From: Symsagittifera roscoffensis
Taxonomy: Eukaryota > Xenacoelomorpha > Acoela > Convolutidae
Direction of reading: 5' to 3'
Assembly (NCBI RefSeq): GCF_963678635.1
Contig: NC_087066.1
Span: 55,756,312-55,820,311, forward strand
DNA length: 64,000 bases
The position numbers and the translations under genes were made by a program. Below the pieces are notes generated by a model. The model was given only the letters and a program-made list of their open reading frames with translations. It did not search any database and had not been told where the DNA came from. Positions 10,500 to 22,607 of this stretch are shown one piece after another (the stretch's first letter is position 1; each line of letters begins with the position of its first letter).

Positions 10500-10989
10500 A
10501 TTATTCTATAATTATATGACCTGGAAATATTAGTAGAGAACAAATAGATTCGAAATTCAACGCTTTATGGAAGTTTTCTTAAAACTATTTCAGTCAAGAC
10601 TGGTAGGAAACATTCTAGGTAGTATCATATTGAAGCCACTTTAGTTTTGATTCGGAGTCCAAATTTAAAAATTCCAAAAAAGTTGTCTGTCTAAAAACTT
10701 TTTCTGACTTTTTTCGTTTATCAGACTGAACAGTTAACAGATTTAATTCTTTATTTAATTCTGCAATTTTCGATTTGTTTCATTTTAATCATTTTTATTG
10801 TTAAAAGGAAGGGAAACTCCTCTATCGAGCAGCAAAAGTGTAAAAGTCTCGAAAAACGTGATCGACTTCTTATTTCGAAAATGAAAATTAACTATCAGAT
10901 TTCCCAGCGAAATAAAAGTTTTACCTATTGATACAGTTTTCTCAAAGTGGGTTAATTTTAACATGAAAGTGTCCACCATACTTGCAGAG

Positions 10990-11270
10990 CACCCGGGTTG
11001 ACAAAAAATGCTAGTCATAGAATTGTCATATTTGGAAAAATGCTAGGCGTACACTTTCCATACATTTCCACAAATAAGAAAAGTGCATGAAAGGTCTGAT
11101 TAGTATTTTTTCATATATGGAAATTGTATGACTAACATTTTTTCATATATGGCAATTGTAAAAATAGAACTATTTCATTAATTAACTCCAGCAAATTAAG
11201 ACAAAAACTACATCGATTGCCATCCCATAAGACGATCAGTCCCTGAACAGAGAAGAGAACCAAAATTTGT
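10990..11270. repeat. dispersed repeat 'CCCGGGTTGAC', copy 1
   Basis: Starts CCCGGGTTGACAAAAAATGC and iterates a motif close to TTTCATATATGGAAATTGTA with TGTATGACTAA (four to five degenerate turns), then ends CCTGAACAGAGAAGAG. The second copy is at 12428-12680; a weaker relative lies at 1975-2110. Confidence 0.65.
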
Positions 11271-12427
11271 TGTTCCGGCTACTCTCGAAGCATTCTAAGT
11301 AATTACGAACTTTTTCCAGCCAATTTTGGCTACTTCAAAGAGAACTTGCGGCATCTAAGTGCGGTACGGTTTTAAACCTACTAGTCGTGATTGTAAATCT
11401 AATTTAAAAAAAAAACAGTTTCAGTGTCAACGAACAGCTGATCTGAATAGTTTTGATTTATTTTTTGGAATAAACTAGACAAAAATTGCTAAGACTGACT
11501 TCATCAAATTAATACACAACTACCTTTACTTTACTACACAACTAGCATATGTTTCATAATAGTAGGTTTTAAGCCAAAACAGTCTCTCTTTGCGAAACAA
11601 TTGCAGAAAGAAAAACTTTTGAAACTAGAAAAAAGAAATTAAATAAGCAAATTGTCTGAATTCGAGCAAATAAAGCAAGCGAGTAGGCTTACAAGCTACA
11701 TTATGCCTAATTTAAGATTTGAATAATAATAATAATTCTTATGATTCTTATGATTTTTAATTATAAGCAAATAAAACTAATTTTGGGTTTTTTTAGCTTC
11801 CTTGGCAAAAAAATTTGAAAAAGTTTTGTTATTTTTTTGTTTTTCTAGTAACCTTACTGCAAAAAATTTTGTCCATTTTGCCTTTATTGCTATGACTGTC
11901 TAATATGCCTAAAATTTTTTTTTATCTAAAAATGCCTGAAAATATATAAAAATGCCTGAAAATCTGCTGCAAAAACGAATTGTTACTAAATGAGTTTTTC
12001 AATTAGAGGGAATTGCTTTACATAATTGCGCTTAGAACGTTGATAAAGAAAAAGACAATTCGAGAGAAAATGTATACTTTTACTTTTCGTACCGCGGGAG
12101 CCCTTAGATTTGCAAAATTCAAAATCGCTGACTCTTGCTATCTGTAGCTCTGAGTACAAAAATTCGCTGAAATTTTCAAATCAAAAAAGTTATAATCAAG
12201 AAATTTTGTAGAGATTTTGATGATTTTCATTACCATAATAAATCCATGTAAAATCCATGTAAATCCATATATCTAAATGCGCAATCTAATATCAATTTCA
12301 TACAGTATATTATCTGTATAAAACTCGATTTCAATCGCAAGTTTGTCACTGCGGGTAGTTATGTTATGATTTGCTGCGTTCAGTAAATGTTTGGAATACG
12401 TAGCCTAGATTGAAAGATGTTTTCATT

Positions 12428-12680
12428 CCCGGGTTGACCAAAAATGCTTATCATACAATTCTCATAAATGGGAAATATCTTGTCATACATTTCTATACAA
12501 TTCCATACGTACAAAAAATTTTATGAAAACTCTATAAAAAATTGTATGACTAAAAATTTGTCATTTATGAAAACTGTATGACGCACAATTTTTGGAAACT
12601 TTTTTTTCACAATTGAGGCACAAATTACATCACAGCCCATTTAATAAGCAGTGCAACCTGTGAACAGAGAAAAAACCGTT
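12428..12680. repeat. dispersed repeat 'CCCGGGTTGAC', copy 2
   Basis: CCCGGGTTGACCAAAAATGC, then the iterated TCATACAATT/ATTGTATGAC motif, then CCTGTGAACAGAGAAAAAA, in the same order as copy 1. No inverted ends or target duplication seen. Confidence 0.65.
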
Positions 12681-13026
12681 TTTTCGAAGTTGCAACCTCA
12701 GTTTCTTAATTTTTTGCAGTAAACCTTCTCAACTCTTTAGATAGCAGCAAGGTCCTAGCCATAATCTTAAGGCGGAGTACTGGAGAGGGGGTTACATCAA
12801 TATTTAAAAAAAAAACCTGCATATCTGGGAGAAATCTCCCCAACATCTTGAATACACTACATCTGACATCTATAAAGAACATTATGATAAATGAGTAAGT
12901 GAAAGCGCTGAATGTGCTAAACGCCTTGATATGTTTCTTTAGTTTTTGGAAAGCAATTCGGATTCTCGTTTAAATTTCAATTTACAGATATTAGGAAATA
13001 CCCACTTTTGTTTTTCTATTAATCAG

Positions 13027-13188
13027 GCCTGGTCTTACATGAAACATTTAAATGATGCATCTGATCTTGTCATATCTGGGCAGGATTTGAGCATGCTGGA
13101 CTCTGACATGAGCATGACTAACTTAGACATGCCTATAACTGACCCAGAAATGACTATTCCGGATTCACATATTAGCATACCTGGGTTT
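13027..13188 (+). other. coding-like segment with six in-frame 21-bp units (heptad repeat)
   Basis: Within a frame open from 12946 to 13254, bases 13063-13188 split into six consecutive 21-bp units reading DLVISGQ, DLSMLDS, DMSMTNL, DMPITDP, EMTIPDS and HISIPGF. Position 1 is acidic in five of six, positions 2 and 4 are always aliphatic or Met, and no indel breaks the phase. A good acceptor (TTTTTCTATTAATCAG) ends at 13026, so this could be an exon of an unrecognised gene. The opposite strand is also open. No donor or partner exon was identified. Confidence 0.4.
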
Positions 13189-13259
13189 ATTACACAAAAA
13201 AAACACTTGACACGTTGCAAAAAATTGTTCCTCTGTTCAAGTTACCATTATTGACGTTT

Positions 13260-14040
13260 TTTGTGAAAGTGTTGAGCAAGAAAAACACTCTGGGCTAATT
13301 TAAATTGGCCTCACAAAGAGTGGTTTGGATGCACAGCCAGAAAACATTTTTGCTTGATTCTAGTAATAACCAGTTTTAAATCTAATTAACAATTGCCACT
13401 CCCTTTTTAAGAAAGGGGGTACAATTGTCAAGTAGATTAAAATAACGCATTTTCGACCAATCAGATTGCAGCAAAATTAGAATTCTCAAAACAAAGCGCT
13501 AGCGCTAACTTAATGCATTTATTGAATTTTGCAATTATATTAACAGTTTTGGGACAATTGCAGTCACAAGTTAAAACCAGCTCGTAAGAGTTTAAAAATT
13601 GTCCTAAAGTGTCTTATTTCTATTATTTTGATGCCGAACTTGACCAAAAAAAAAACAAAACGTTTTGTCACACAAAACAATGAAATCAAACAAAAAGTGT
13701 ATCCACAGCCGCGAAAAATTTTCGCTTGGTTCTTGGTAGTGCCCAATTTCGAATCAAGTTTAGCCTTAAACGGGAACCAGTTCACAATTTCTAGAGGTTC
13801 ATAATGCGCTAAGAGCTCCCGAGTCATACGCTACCACGTTTGAATATTATTGTCTGGAACTTCGAATGATTTTATCTGAGGCAAGGGTCTAGCAATATAG
13901 CATAACAAGGCGATTGGATCACCTTGAATAGTAATTTTTCCGCTGAAATAACGTTTTGTTGTTCCAACTCCAATGCTTGAAAACAAGAAAATTTAAGCCA
14001 AATTTTACAAAAATTTGTTGCTGATATTTTTTCTTTTTGG
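13260..14040. other. no gene recognised
   Basis: AT-rich, no family recognised. ACAATTG at 13388 and 13421 flanks a short imperfect palindrome (CTCCCTTTTTAAGAAAGGGGG). Confidence 0.5.
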
Positions 14041-14052
14041 CTAATTAAACAG

Positions 14053-14340
14053 GTCCATCTTGCAAATCTGCTCTGAGATGGAATTGTGGGTTTTCTGCAT
14101 CAATCTAGCGTGAAGATCTCCCTTTTCAATCAATCGTGTCTTCAGTTTGTCTGTTTAACACTTTGCATTTCTTAGTTTCATCGTGAATCAACAAGTCCAG
14201 CTCGTTACTCTACAATCGTTATAAAATATTTTTTTCTGTATCAGTTTGTGTGAATATCTCCATTTTCTATCAAGTCTTTTGTATGATTTCACTCCTCTTG
14301 TGAATCTTCGTCAATTTGGGTTTCACCAAATCCAGAGGAG
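14053..14340 (-). pseudogene. duplicated coding scrap, minus strand, family unknown
   Basis: On the minus strand the stretch from about 14155 to 14053 reads KTRLIEKGDLHARLMQKT, then HNSISEQICKMDLFN and a stop. Further upstream on that strand (about 14280-14220) a diverged second copy reads KDLIENGDIHT and, after a stop or indel, YRKKYF. The paired LIExGDxHxxLxQK motif suggests an internally repeated coding sequence that has decayed. I do not recognise the protein. Confidence 0.3.
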
Positions 14341-14349
14341 CTAGGTTAA

Positions 14350-17300
14350 CTCGTCTTTTTCGAGCTTCGCTCCATAATATTCATGGCATGGGCCCGTCTT
14401 TCTTTATTGTTTTGACTTCCGAAGAAAACGGAACATTTATTTGAGCCTCAATTGATGCTAACAATCAACTTTCTACCATTTTTTCTGCAAATTTTTTTTC
14501 AGTATTTTTTAGCCAGGAATTGCTCATCTACTAGATTTTTTTCTGTATCCAGAGCTTGGCTGTAACAGCTTCTTGCTCAAATTAAAATCATAGAATTGCA
14601 CTGAAGTGCTTTGAAAAAATTTGAAAAACGATATTGAAAAAAAAACTAAGTGCTAGGGATCTCTGATCAAATCAATTCAGTTTGCGGGAAACCATTACAA
14701 ATTTAAAACAAGGATAGCCGGTTGCTGTGCTGTTAGCACCAAATGTTCTGACCATATTATTTAAAAAATTACATACAAAATATGCCAAGGGCTTTAATAT
14801 GATATATACTCGACATGATTCGATGACTATTTTTGGTAATTTTTTCAGTTGAAAAACAAAATAAATCTGCCAGCTCACCTTATTCGCTCAAAATTAGACC
14901 AAAAAGTGAAAACTTCAAACCGTTTTTGATCGACACTGAAAATCGTTCGAATCACGACTAAGCGTAAAAAAAGACGTATGAAAAAACAGAATATTGTTGA
15001 GCTCTTGAAATGAAGTTCTCTTCTTTAGTTTTAATCTTATAATTTTCGCCTCAGCAAACTGTCACCAAAATTTAACAAACATCTCGTTGAATTAACTGGA
15101 GAGACCAATCCAAACTCAACCTACTGTAAAAATAATGTAAACGTTACAATTTTTTTCAAATGTGAAATTTTAAGGCTTTGAATTTAAAAGCTGACAAAAA
15201 TGCCGACAGGATTTTATTAGTGAACAAAAACGAAAATCAAAAATTTCACTAGTATCTCATGCACCAGAACAGCATCAAACTAACTTTGCAAAAAGAAACC
15301 GTTCAGAACGTGCCTATAATCGGTCATTGGTCATTATAAGGTTGATATTTTTTGTTTTTTCACTGGCAAGATTACTTAATGTTTTTTGAGAAACAAATCA
15401 CATGGCTAATTTGAATAAATTGGCGTTCATTACGTTCAATGCATTTTTGGGCAGAAAAGGCACAAAGACAAGATAAACTGACAACAAATAAGCTGTGATA
15501 TTTGGTGATAGTTCTAGCTTTTGCATCAAATTGCTCTGACAAAGCCTTCTGGCCCTGCAAACTGTTAATCATAGGCACTTGAATTCAGATTAAAAGCTTT
15601 CTTGACCCTGCTGACCTCAAATTTACTGCCAGAAAAGCCTACTTTGAACCTGTGGAGCAGAATGGAGGCATTTTGCCAGAGAACACACCAGTAAATTTTT
15701 TCAGCAGTAACTTTACGAGACCAAACTGTGCACTCTAAAGGCGCACAAATTGGTGTCCGTGAAACCCAAAGACAAATCTTTAAACATGTTCCGAACTTTT
15801 TTTGATTTTCATTTACAAAGATTTTGTGAGCTACCCGTACAAATACTTCTAACGTACATTTTGTCGCCACATTTGTTTTGCTGCGGATTCCGCAACAAGC
15901 GAATATAGCTAGTTGTTCTGGATTTTGCTATTTAAAATGTTTATGGATTCCGCCAATGTGAGTAGATTCAGCGGATTCAGCATTTTGTTTAATTAAATTA
16001 AACCAGTTCTTGCGTATGAATAGTTTAAAAACTAGAACTAGAACTATTAACTCGCAAATGCAGAACACAAAAGCAAGGACCTAACCAATGTCAGCGGAAC
16101 CCTCGAACAAATCTTAAATCATCGGCTAACTAAATCATGGATGCACGCTTTAGTATATAGGATGAATTATCCAGCCAGCAAACTTTGGGATAAAATTTTT
16201 AAAACACAACACCACACAACACTGTATAAAATATGAGAGAAATTATCTCAATTAGTGAATTAATTCAAGCGTATGTGTCAAAATAATTTCAGATAGCAAT
16301 GCACAAAATTTGATTTCCAAACTCTTTATAATGAGCCCAAGTGGATAAGCAAACGAAGCACTAAGGAAAATGTTTTGGCTGTTTCAATGCTTCAACCCTA
16401 TAGAAAATTGATGACAACAATATGATAAACAGAAATGACTAGAGGAAAATTGGGAGGTAGGTGGCGGGTCTGTCGAAGTTCGAAATTTATCTCAATTTTG
16501 TTGATCTGACAATTTCGGTAATCCTTTTTCTTGTCAAATCAAAAAGGCGGAGTAGAGTTTTGATGAAGGAAACAATTAGTGTTAAATGTTTTCAAGTATT
16601 CAAGAATGCCCCCTGGTCTTTTACAATTTTAACTTGATACTTCAAAAATTAAAAAAATCTATTTTTGATCATCAGAGAAATAACTGAAGGCTAACATTAA
16701 AATGGTCGGTGTTTCTAAACTTCCATCTACAAAAAACACTTGATCTGCATTTTGTTTGATTGGGGCAGTTGATCAATAAAGCCGCATTTTTGGGTTAAAT
16801 TAAAGGATTCTTGTGTAGAAGTAGCTTCTAACAGCATTGTTTGGCGAGCTTACAAATTGGCAGTAAAAAAACCTCTCATTTTGTTAGTTTTAACTTCGAA
16901 TTGTCTGTGAGTTTTAATTTCTGGTGCTGATTACAAAAATTAAACAGCCGAACTGAATACCACTTTAAATTTACAATTTTTTTAATCAACCCGCTTTGAC
17001 CACCAAACTAAGCACTGCGATATAATTTACAATGCTGTCTTATTGTTTAACCCCACAAATTTGTAAGCAAATTTGGAACTCGGACTTTCGCATAAGATTT
17101 TCATAGAAATTCGGAATTTTTTTTTTGACATTTTTTGGACGACAAAGTTCATTTTTTCTTCTTTCCTTAAATACAAGAAGAACCTTAAATTACCAAACAC
17201 TTACAAGAGTTGTATCTTGTGGGTTCTTGGGCGTATTATTTTGAAGGCTGTGACAAAAATTTACCATGAACTTACAAAACAGCGCCAAAAGTTCTTTTCA

Positions 17301-17500
17301 AAAGCTATCTCTTTGAAATCTATGACAAAAATTTATCATGAACTTATCTAAAAATTTGCCAAAAATTCTTCCGGAGAACTTTGAGTCTATCGACTATTCA
17401 ATCGTAAAACAGCAAAATAAAAGAATTGTTTGCGGGACAAGATGTCAGTGCAAAAGCTTATATTGCAAACATTATTCTCTATACCAATTTATCTTATAGT
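14350..17500. other. gene-poor intergenic DNA
   Basis: No supported gene. At 15715 a fragment (TTACGAGACCAAACTGTGCA) matches the inverted-repeat end of the small element at 46490-46680. Reading frames here are short and show no family motif. Confidence 0.5.
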
Positions 17501-17590
17501 CAGGGGTGGATCTAGGATTTTCTCGAGGGGGGGGGGGGGGGTTTCAAAAAAATGTTGAAAATTTTGTCGACCTTTTTTTCAGTCAGCCAA
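17501..17590 (+). mobile_element. hAT-type MITE, left-end fragment
   Basis: CAGGGGTGGATCTAGGATTT, CTCGAG followed by a G-run of about 15, then TTTTGTCGACC, as at the left end of the full copy. The rest is missing. Confidence 0.65.
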
Positions 17591-17599
17591 AAATTAAAA

Positions 17600-20430
17600 A
17601 ATACGATTCACGAGCATTTCAAGAGTCATGCAAAAACCGTTACAAAAAAAGGCTTGCAACGATTTTATTGTTACAGCTCAGTCTTTCAAAATACTTCACT
17701 GAGCCCGATAAACGGATCACTGAGCTGAGTGGTCAAAGAGCAGAAAAAGGCTTGGGCGCAGAAAACATTAAAATGGGCTGATTGATTTTTTAAAAAAATT
17801 AAAAACGTCAATATTACAAACCTACCAAAAAAATTAACATAAATTGATTGATTTCAGTCAGTTTATCAATTTTTATAGAACTGAAAAAAAATAACTCTTA
17901 ATGTTCATTTCATTGGTAAAACTATTCTAATCAATACTTTTTTATTGAATAGCCCGTATAATTCAGTATGTCTGCGCTTTTCAGCTTTCAGATCAGTCAC
18001 CCATTCATCCACCGCCAAATTAGATGTTCATAAAAATATCGGATGAGAGCTGGCGAAAGTTTCCGTACTTTGCAGCCCCTATTAGGCCACAAAAACCGTA
18101 TTTTCATTGAACCGCGAAAACCAACTTTTGAAAATAACTCCACAATCTTCCCCATCGATTTAGGTTAAGGGGGATTTAAGAAATGAACATTCCAGAAATC
18201 AAGTTTCAGTGCAAGATAATTTGAAGAAATCGAAAACTTTAAAATGGCAATGATTCTCTTATGAGCAATTTAGAGCGGAGTAAGTCGGAACGCCAGTAAT
18301 CTCGGGATGCAAATCTTGCATGAAATTTCGCTACAAAAATAAATATTTACCTTTTCTTGCAAGGTTTGTGTTCATTTTGCAAGACTTTTGCAAGATTTGC
18401 ATATGATTTCCAAAAAAAAAACAAACTGCATTCTAATACAATTTTTTTTTGCTGTTTTTGGTATTATCAGTAATTTTTATCGTTTTTGGTAGTCTCTAGC
18501 AAATACTCAGCATATTTTTTTGCGGAACTTGCTGGGTTAAAATCCTCTAAGACAGAGAATAATCGCCAGCTCATGCATAAAAGATAATTTGAAAAATAAG
18601 ATGTTAAGATAATCGGAAAGTTTTTGCGTGCTTAAAAAATTATAAAAAAGATTATTTGCTAAGAAAATTTAAGGTTTTCGAACTCAAACTTTAGTGAAAA
18701 GAACTATAATTAGTGAAACTTTGACTGGTTAAGAGAATGCAACTCTTGTAAGATTGCTACAAGATTCTTCCAAAATTACTCTCTCGAAATGAAAAACTCA
18801 ATATTTGATCAGAAAGGAAAATTTCTTTGGTCCTGTATATATTACAAAAGTTTAGTAAGATTCTTGCAATGTTTATTATCCAAATGCACTACAGAAGACC
18901 CCTAATTGCTTGAAACTATGAAGGTCAACTCGGGCAATTCAGTGTTGAAATTTTCACACCTTCGTAATGGCTTCACCTGATGTTGATGCTTATGCTTATA
19001 GCCCTTTTGGTCACGTCGGAATAGACTTACGCATGATGATTCAGTCTACGACTAATTTGTGACATTGGTTAGAGTGAATTAAACATACTTTGCAAAATTT
19101 TATCCTGTCTTGATGTAAATATGGCGGCTTCAAAAGTTTGATCAAAAGTTTTTCTGATGCGCAAATGTTAAAACGACAAAAATAATAGCAATAAAGAAAC
19201 CATTTTTTGTCAAAGTTTTGTTCCAACCACATCCTCGCGAAATTACTGGAAAAAAATATGGCGTATGGTGATTTTTTTTGCGCCCAAGCTCTTCGGGAGT
19301 TATTGCTAATTTGAGAATCGAAAATCAAATCTTGATGATTTTAATTGTTTATTCTTGGGTCTTGCTCAAGGGTTAGAGTGTGAGTTGATACCAATGGGTC
19401 GTTAGACAGACCCTAAAGCGAAAATTAAGAAAAAATAATTAAAAACTCAAGCAAAAGTTTTCATGATTTATTGGTCTACAATATTTTTGGGCTTATATTT
19501 TGATTTTGATTGCAATAGTTAAATAGTGATTGCAAAAAACTCGATACGCAGCGGCAAAAAAAAATTCAGTGTGACAAATAAACTGGATTAGTTTATTGAG
19601 ACACTCTAGTTTTAAAAAATACTAAAATATTTAAACTAAATTTTTATCTTTTAAGAGTTATCTTTGCACAAATTTTTGTACTCGTATTTTTAAAAAATCA
19701 ATTTCTATTTTTTTTGAAAGTAATCAATATATAATAAACTTGTTTACAAATCAGGCACATTACAGAAATTTTTCATTATATGTTTACTTTACTTTGCTAA
19801 AGTAAAGTGTTTAGCGTCGGGTATTTTGACAAGATGAAACTCAAGTCTAGGTTATTTTATGGCAATAAATTTAAGTGAGGACGAGCGTTCTTTTTTGGTC
19901 TTTAGCTTTAGATAATACCACAATCTGATCGATTTCAGTTGAATCACCTGAAAAAATCTCACCCAAAAATCTCACCCAAAGTCGGTGAAAAAAGTATTGC
20001 GCAAAAAAACTTCGTCTGGAATGTGGAGAGATAAGACAAACGGAATACAATTAAACAGGCTGGATAGCTTTTCATAGAACCTCTGCGATTCCCAGCAACA
20101 CAAACGGATCAATTTAGGGGTCTTGAACCTAATGTTTTATAACCAATTCGATGGTTATCTTTTAGAGTAGTTTTGGATAGAAAACACCTCCTGTAGGTTA
20201 TACGCTTTTTTCGGCCAAGTAGGTTCGGGCAATTTCCTAGTCTAATGCTGGTCCAATCATAACTCTTTTTTTAAAAGTTTTTATGTATTCAAAAAAATAC
20301 TGGCAAAAACAATTAGTCATAGACCAACTGTCTTCTCTATTTATGGGTGGAGATTTTTAAGTGAGTAGCATAGGGGGGGGGGATTGTTAGGTAGATACGA
20401 ATAGTTTTCTGAAATGAGTTACTAAGCAAC
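17600..20430. other. gene-poor intergenic DNA
   Basis: No gene recognised. A cluster of TTGCAAGA/TGCAAATCTTGCA motifs lies at 18305-18400 and again near 18745-18770. A perfect 10-bp stem (ACTTTACTTT/AAAGTAAAGT, loop GCT) is at 19786-19808, and a 9-bp one (AAATGAGTT/AACTCATTT) at 20412-20436. Confidence 0.5.
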
Positions 20431-20491
20431 TCATTTGCCGCAGCAACACAAAAATACAAAACACAAGTCTCTATTACTGAAGGGACTTAGT

Positions 20492-20612
20492 ATGTTACTA
20501 CATATATTCAATGAGGGGTGTGGCAAATTGCATGCGTGCCGCTTAGCATGGGCAATTAAAGTAGGTACTCACTTTGATGCGGCACGGACTAGGTTGAGTT
20601 TTAGTTGCAAAT
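20492..20612 (+). CDS. candidate first coding exon of the GPCR
   Basis: An in-frame ATG at 20492 is followed by 40 codons (MLLHIFNEGCGKLHACRLAW...) to a good donor AAAT|GTGAGT at 20612, ending in phase 1. The next GPCR exon begins at 21342 with two bases, so the frame joins without a stop. That is the only support: no signal peptide, no conserved motif, and 5' exons are the hardest to call by eye. Confidence 0.2.
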
Positions 20613-21341
20613 GTGAGTAAACTACGTCAATTCTAATCGCGCTAACAGCCGCATACTAAGCGACACACATGCTAGTAGGCCATTCATGCAGAGGCATCTG
20701 ATGTGCATGCAAAACAAACATACGCAATGGTCTCTTCCCACCCGTAGGATGCCTGATCGAAACAAAAAGCACACTGCAGAACTGAAAAAAAAACCACAGC
20801 ACACTGCAAAACTGAAAAATGATGTTTGATGGTTATAACTTGCGAAGTTTTAACAGGATATGAGGATATGTTTTTTGCGAAGTTCTAAGAGGACGTAGAG
20901 TTACAGTCTGAGTGAACTAGTTTTTTATAAAACTGCTCTCTTGAGAATGGGTTTTGAAATATACCAAAAAACTTGAAAATTAACCAAACTTTATATCTTC
21001 ATGTTAAATGCGTAAGGGAACCCGCCACAGAGAAAATTTTTCAGCTGCGAAAATTTATCACTACTTGAAGACCAACTCCAAACTTAACAATTTTTTTTTC
21101 ATGCTTTTCGAAACAAAAAAAAACGAAAACGCCCGAGGAAATCTGTTTTCATTTTTTCGAAAGTCAGCCAGGAAGCGATACAATCGCTAGCACCACATAC
21201 AAACACACCCCTCCCCCAGATCTAAAATTTTGAGTTTTGCAGCAAAATTAACGTATTTGTTCCAATTACGTCATCGGCCGTAGACTAAAAAGTTACTTAT
21301 AGCTCAATATAGCTTTTTCTACACTCTTGGTCCCTTGCCAG

Positions 21342-21496
21342 CAGAAGATTATACCAGCGAACCTGGATCGGGGGCGGACTACGAATTGGTCGATTACCAA
21401 TTGATGTACTCCAACTACTGGAATGATACTATGCGCCCCCATCCAAGCCATTTTCTGGAGTACATGCGACTGAAATGGGGAACCGAGTCTGTTTTG
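21342..21496 (+). CDS. GPCR exon: extracellular N-terminus and start of helix 1
   Basis: Rhodopsin-class-like seven-helix receptor, an integral membrane signalling protein. This exon encodes an acidic, aromatic-rich ectodomain (EDYTSEPGSGADYELVDYQL, one N-glycosylation-type site NDT) ending ...KWGTESVL at the foot of helix 1. Donor TTTTG|GTAGGT in phase 0; acceptor CTTGCCAG at 21341. The eight exons from here to 31704 (with the uncertain first one) add up to about 450 residues. Key features across the set: Asp in helix 2 (SVVDLVF), ERY at the end of helix 3, Pro in helices 5 and 6, but no Trp in helix 4 and a lost NPxxY in helix 7. The ligand cannot be predicted. Confidence 0.7.
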
Positions 21497-21629
21497 GTAG
21501 GTTGAAGTTTTATTATGAAATCTTCTCCAGTAACCGCCACCATCCTAAACCGAACATTAAAACTAGGTTTCTATATTTTTTCTTCATAATTTGAAATAAT
21601 ATATCTGAAATGTTATTTTTTTTGGTTAT

Positions 21630-21682
21630 ATCCTAGTATAAACTATTCATTAACCCATTTCATGAATAGCTTATACTAGGAT
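21630..21682. repeat. 21-bp inverted repeat in GPCR intron
   Basis: ATCCTAGTATAAACTATTCA... at 21630-21650 pairs with 21662-21682 with one mismatch, loop of 11 bases. Confidence 0.8.
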
Positions 21683-21805
21683 GTTTTTCTTAAATATTTT
21701 TCTTAAATTTCTCGAAAAGTTAATAGAATGTTTTTCTTAAATATTTCAATATTTTTCTTAAATATTTCAAAAAATTATGAGAAAAAGTTTGTTAATTTTT
21801 ATTAG

Positions 21806-22032
21806 AGCCTGATGTTTATATTGACGATTGTTCTGAACTTCTACTTTATTTGGTGCGTGTGGAAAAACGAGGAGCTTCATAAACTCGATTACTTTCTAGT
21901 CACATTGCAGAGTGTAGTTGACTTGGTTTTCACTGGCGGTTTTGGACTGCTGGAGTATATCGCAAGCTACTGGACTATGATCACGACGTTCTGCGAGTAT
22001 TCTGGCTTCCACTTCACCATGGACCAATATGA
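21806..22032 (+). CDS. GPCR exon: helices 1 and 2
   Basis: Begins in phase 0 after TTTTTATTAG. It encodes helix 1 (SLMFILTIVLNFYFIWCVW), a short loop KNEELHKL, and helix 2 (DYFLVTLQSVVDLVFTGGFG) with the conserved Asp in SVVDL, then an aromatic stretch EYIASYWTMITTFCEY. The next exon needs a phase-2 end; two weak donors fit, 21996 (GCGA|GTATTC) and 22032 (ATGA|GTTCGA). I give the longer. The in-frame stop is at 22058-22060, so the exon cannot extend past it. Confidence 0.75.
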
Positions 22033-22200
22033 GTTCGAAATGCTTCCAATTCACATCTGAATTAGTTGCTTGAAGGGGCGCCAATTTTTTAGGAGGAACC
22101 ATAGGAGGGGTAGTTGAAGAGATTACGAAGTAGCAAAGGAGGGAAAGGGAGGTAGTTAAAAAGACCCGAAAACCTTAACAGAAAAATTTGTTATTCAAGA

Positions 22201-22366
22201 TTTTTAGCGTTACAGATGATCGCTTGAAAAAGCAAACCTAAGCGTTGAAAACTCTACTCTAGTTTAGATGAGCCGCTTTTGTGATAATATTCACTAAAGC
22301 GGCTCTAGAGTAGATTTTTCAACGCTTAGGTACGCTTTTTCATATCATCATCTGTAACGCTAAAAA
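22201..22366. mobile_element. hairpin (foldback) element, ~70-bp arms
   Basis: The arms starting TTTTTAGCGTTACAGATGAT and ending with its near complement at 22347-22366 continue inward through AAGCGTTGAAAA and CTCTAGAGT/GAGCCGCTTT to a short centre near 22280. The element is almost entirely one stem of about 166 bp. No coding capacity. It lies in the GPCR intron between the helix-2 and loop exons. Confidence 0.8.
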
Positions 22367-22475
22367 GCTAAAAGTCTAACCTAAAATAACAAAATTTTCA
22401 CCCCTTTAAGCAACAAAATCAACGCCGGGCGAAGCAAATTGGAATTTTTTACCTAATAAAGAATCCCCCCTTTTG

Positions 22476-22607
22476 GAAAGGAGGGCGGAATTGTCAAAGA
22501 GATCTCAATTTTCTTATTTAGCACGAGTTTGTGAAGGTGAATGTTTGAATTTATATGGCTAAATAGAACGTACTGTGCAGTTTATGGATGTTTTCGACTA
22601 AAAGTTT
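22476..22607 (+). repeat. ~135-bp repeat shared with 24194-24332
   Basis: AAAGGAGGGCGGAATTGT, CTTATTTAGCACGAGTTT, GAAGGTGAATGTTTGA and ACTGTGC occur in the same order at both places at roughly 93-95% similarity by eye. Here it abuts the TD530 dimer; there it lies inside a composite hAT-MITE. Confidence 0.8.

Larger units (their letters stand above)
10500..12940. other. intergenic, 3' of SLC10
   Basis: No exon recognised. Two related dispersed repeats are listed separately. GAGCAAATAAAGCAAGCGAG near 11667 is shared with GAGCAAATAAGGCGAGCGAG near 28623 in the GPCR intron. The rest is AT-rich unique-looking DNA. Confidence 0.6.

Noticed and set aside
15372-15870. Two adjacent minus-strand frames (68 and 101 codons)
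   Set aside because: No domain, no splice logic, and they overlap a MITE-end fragment at 15715.
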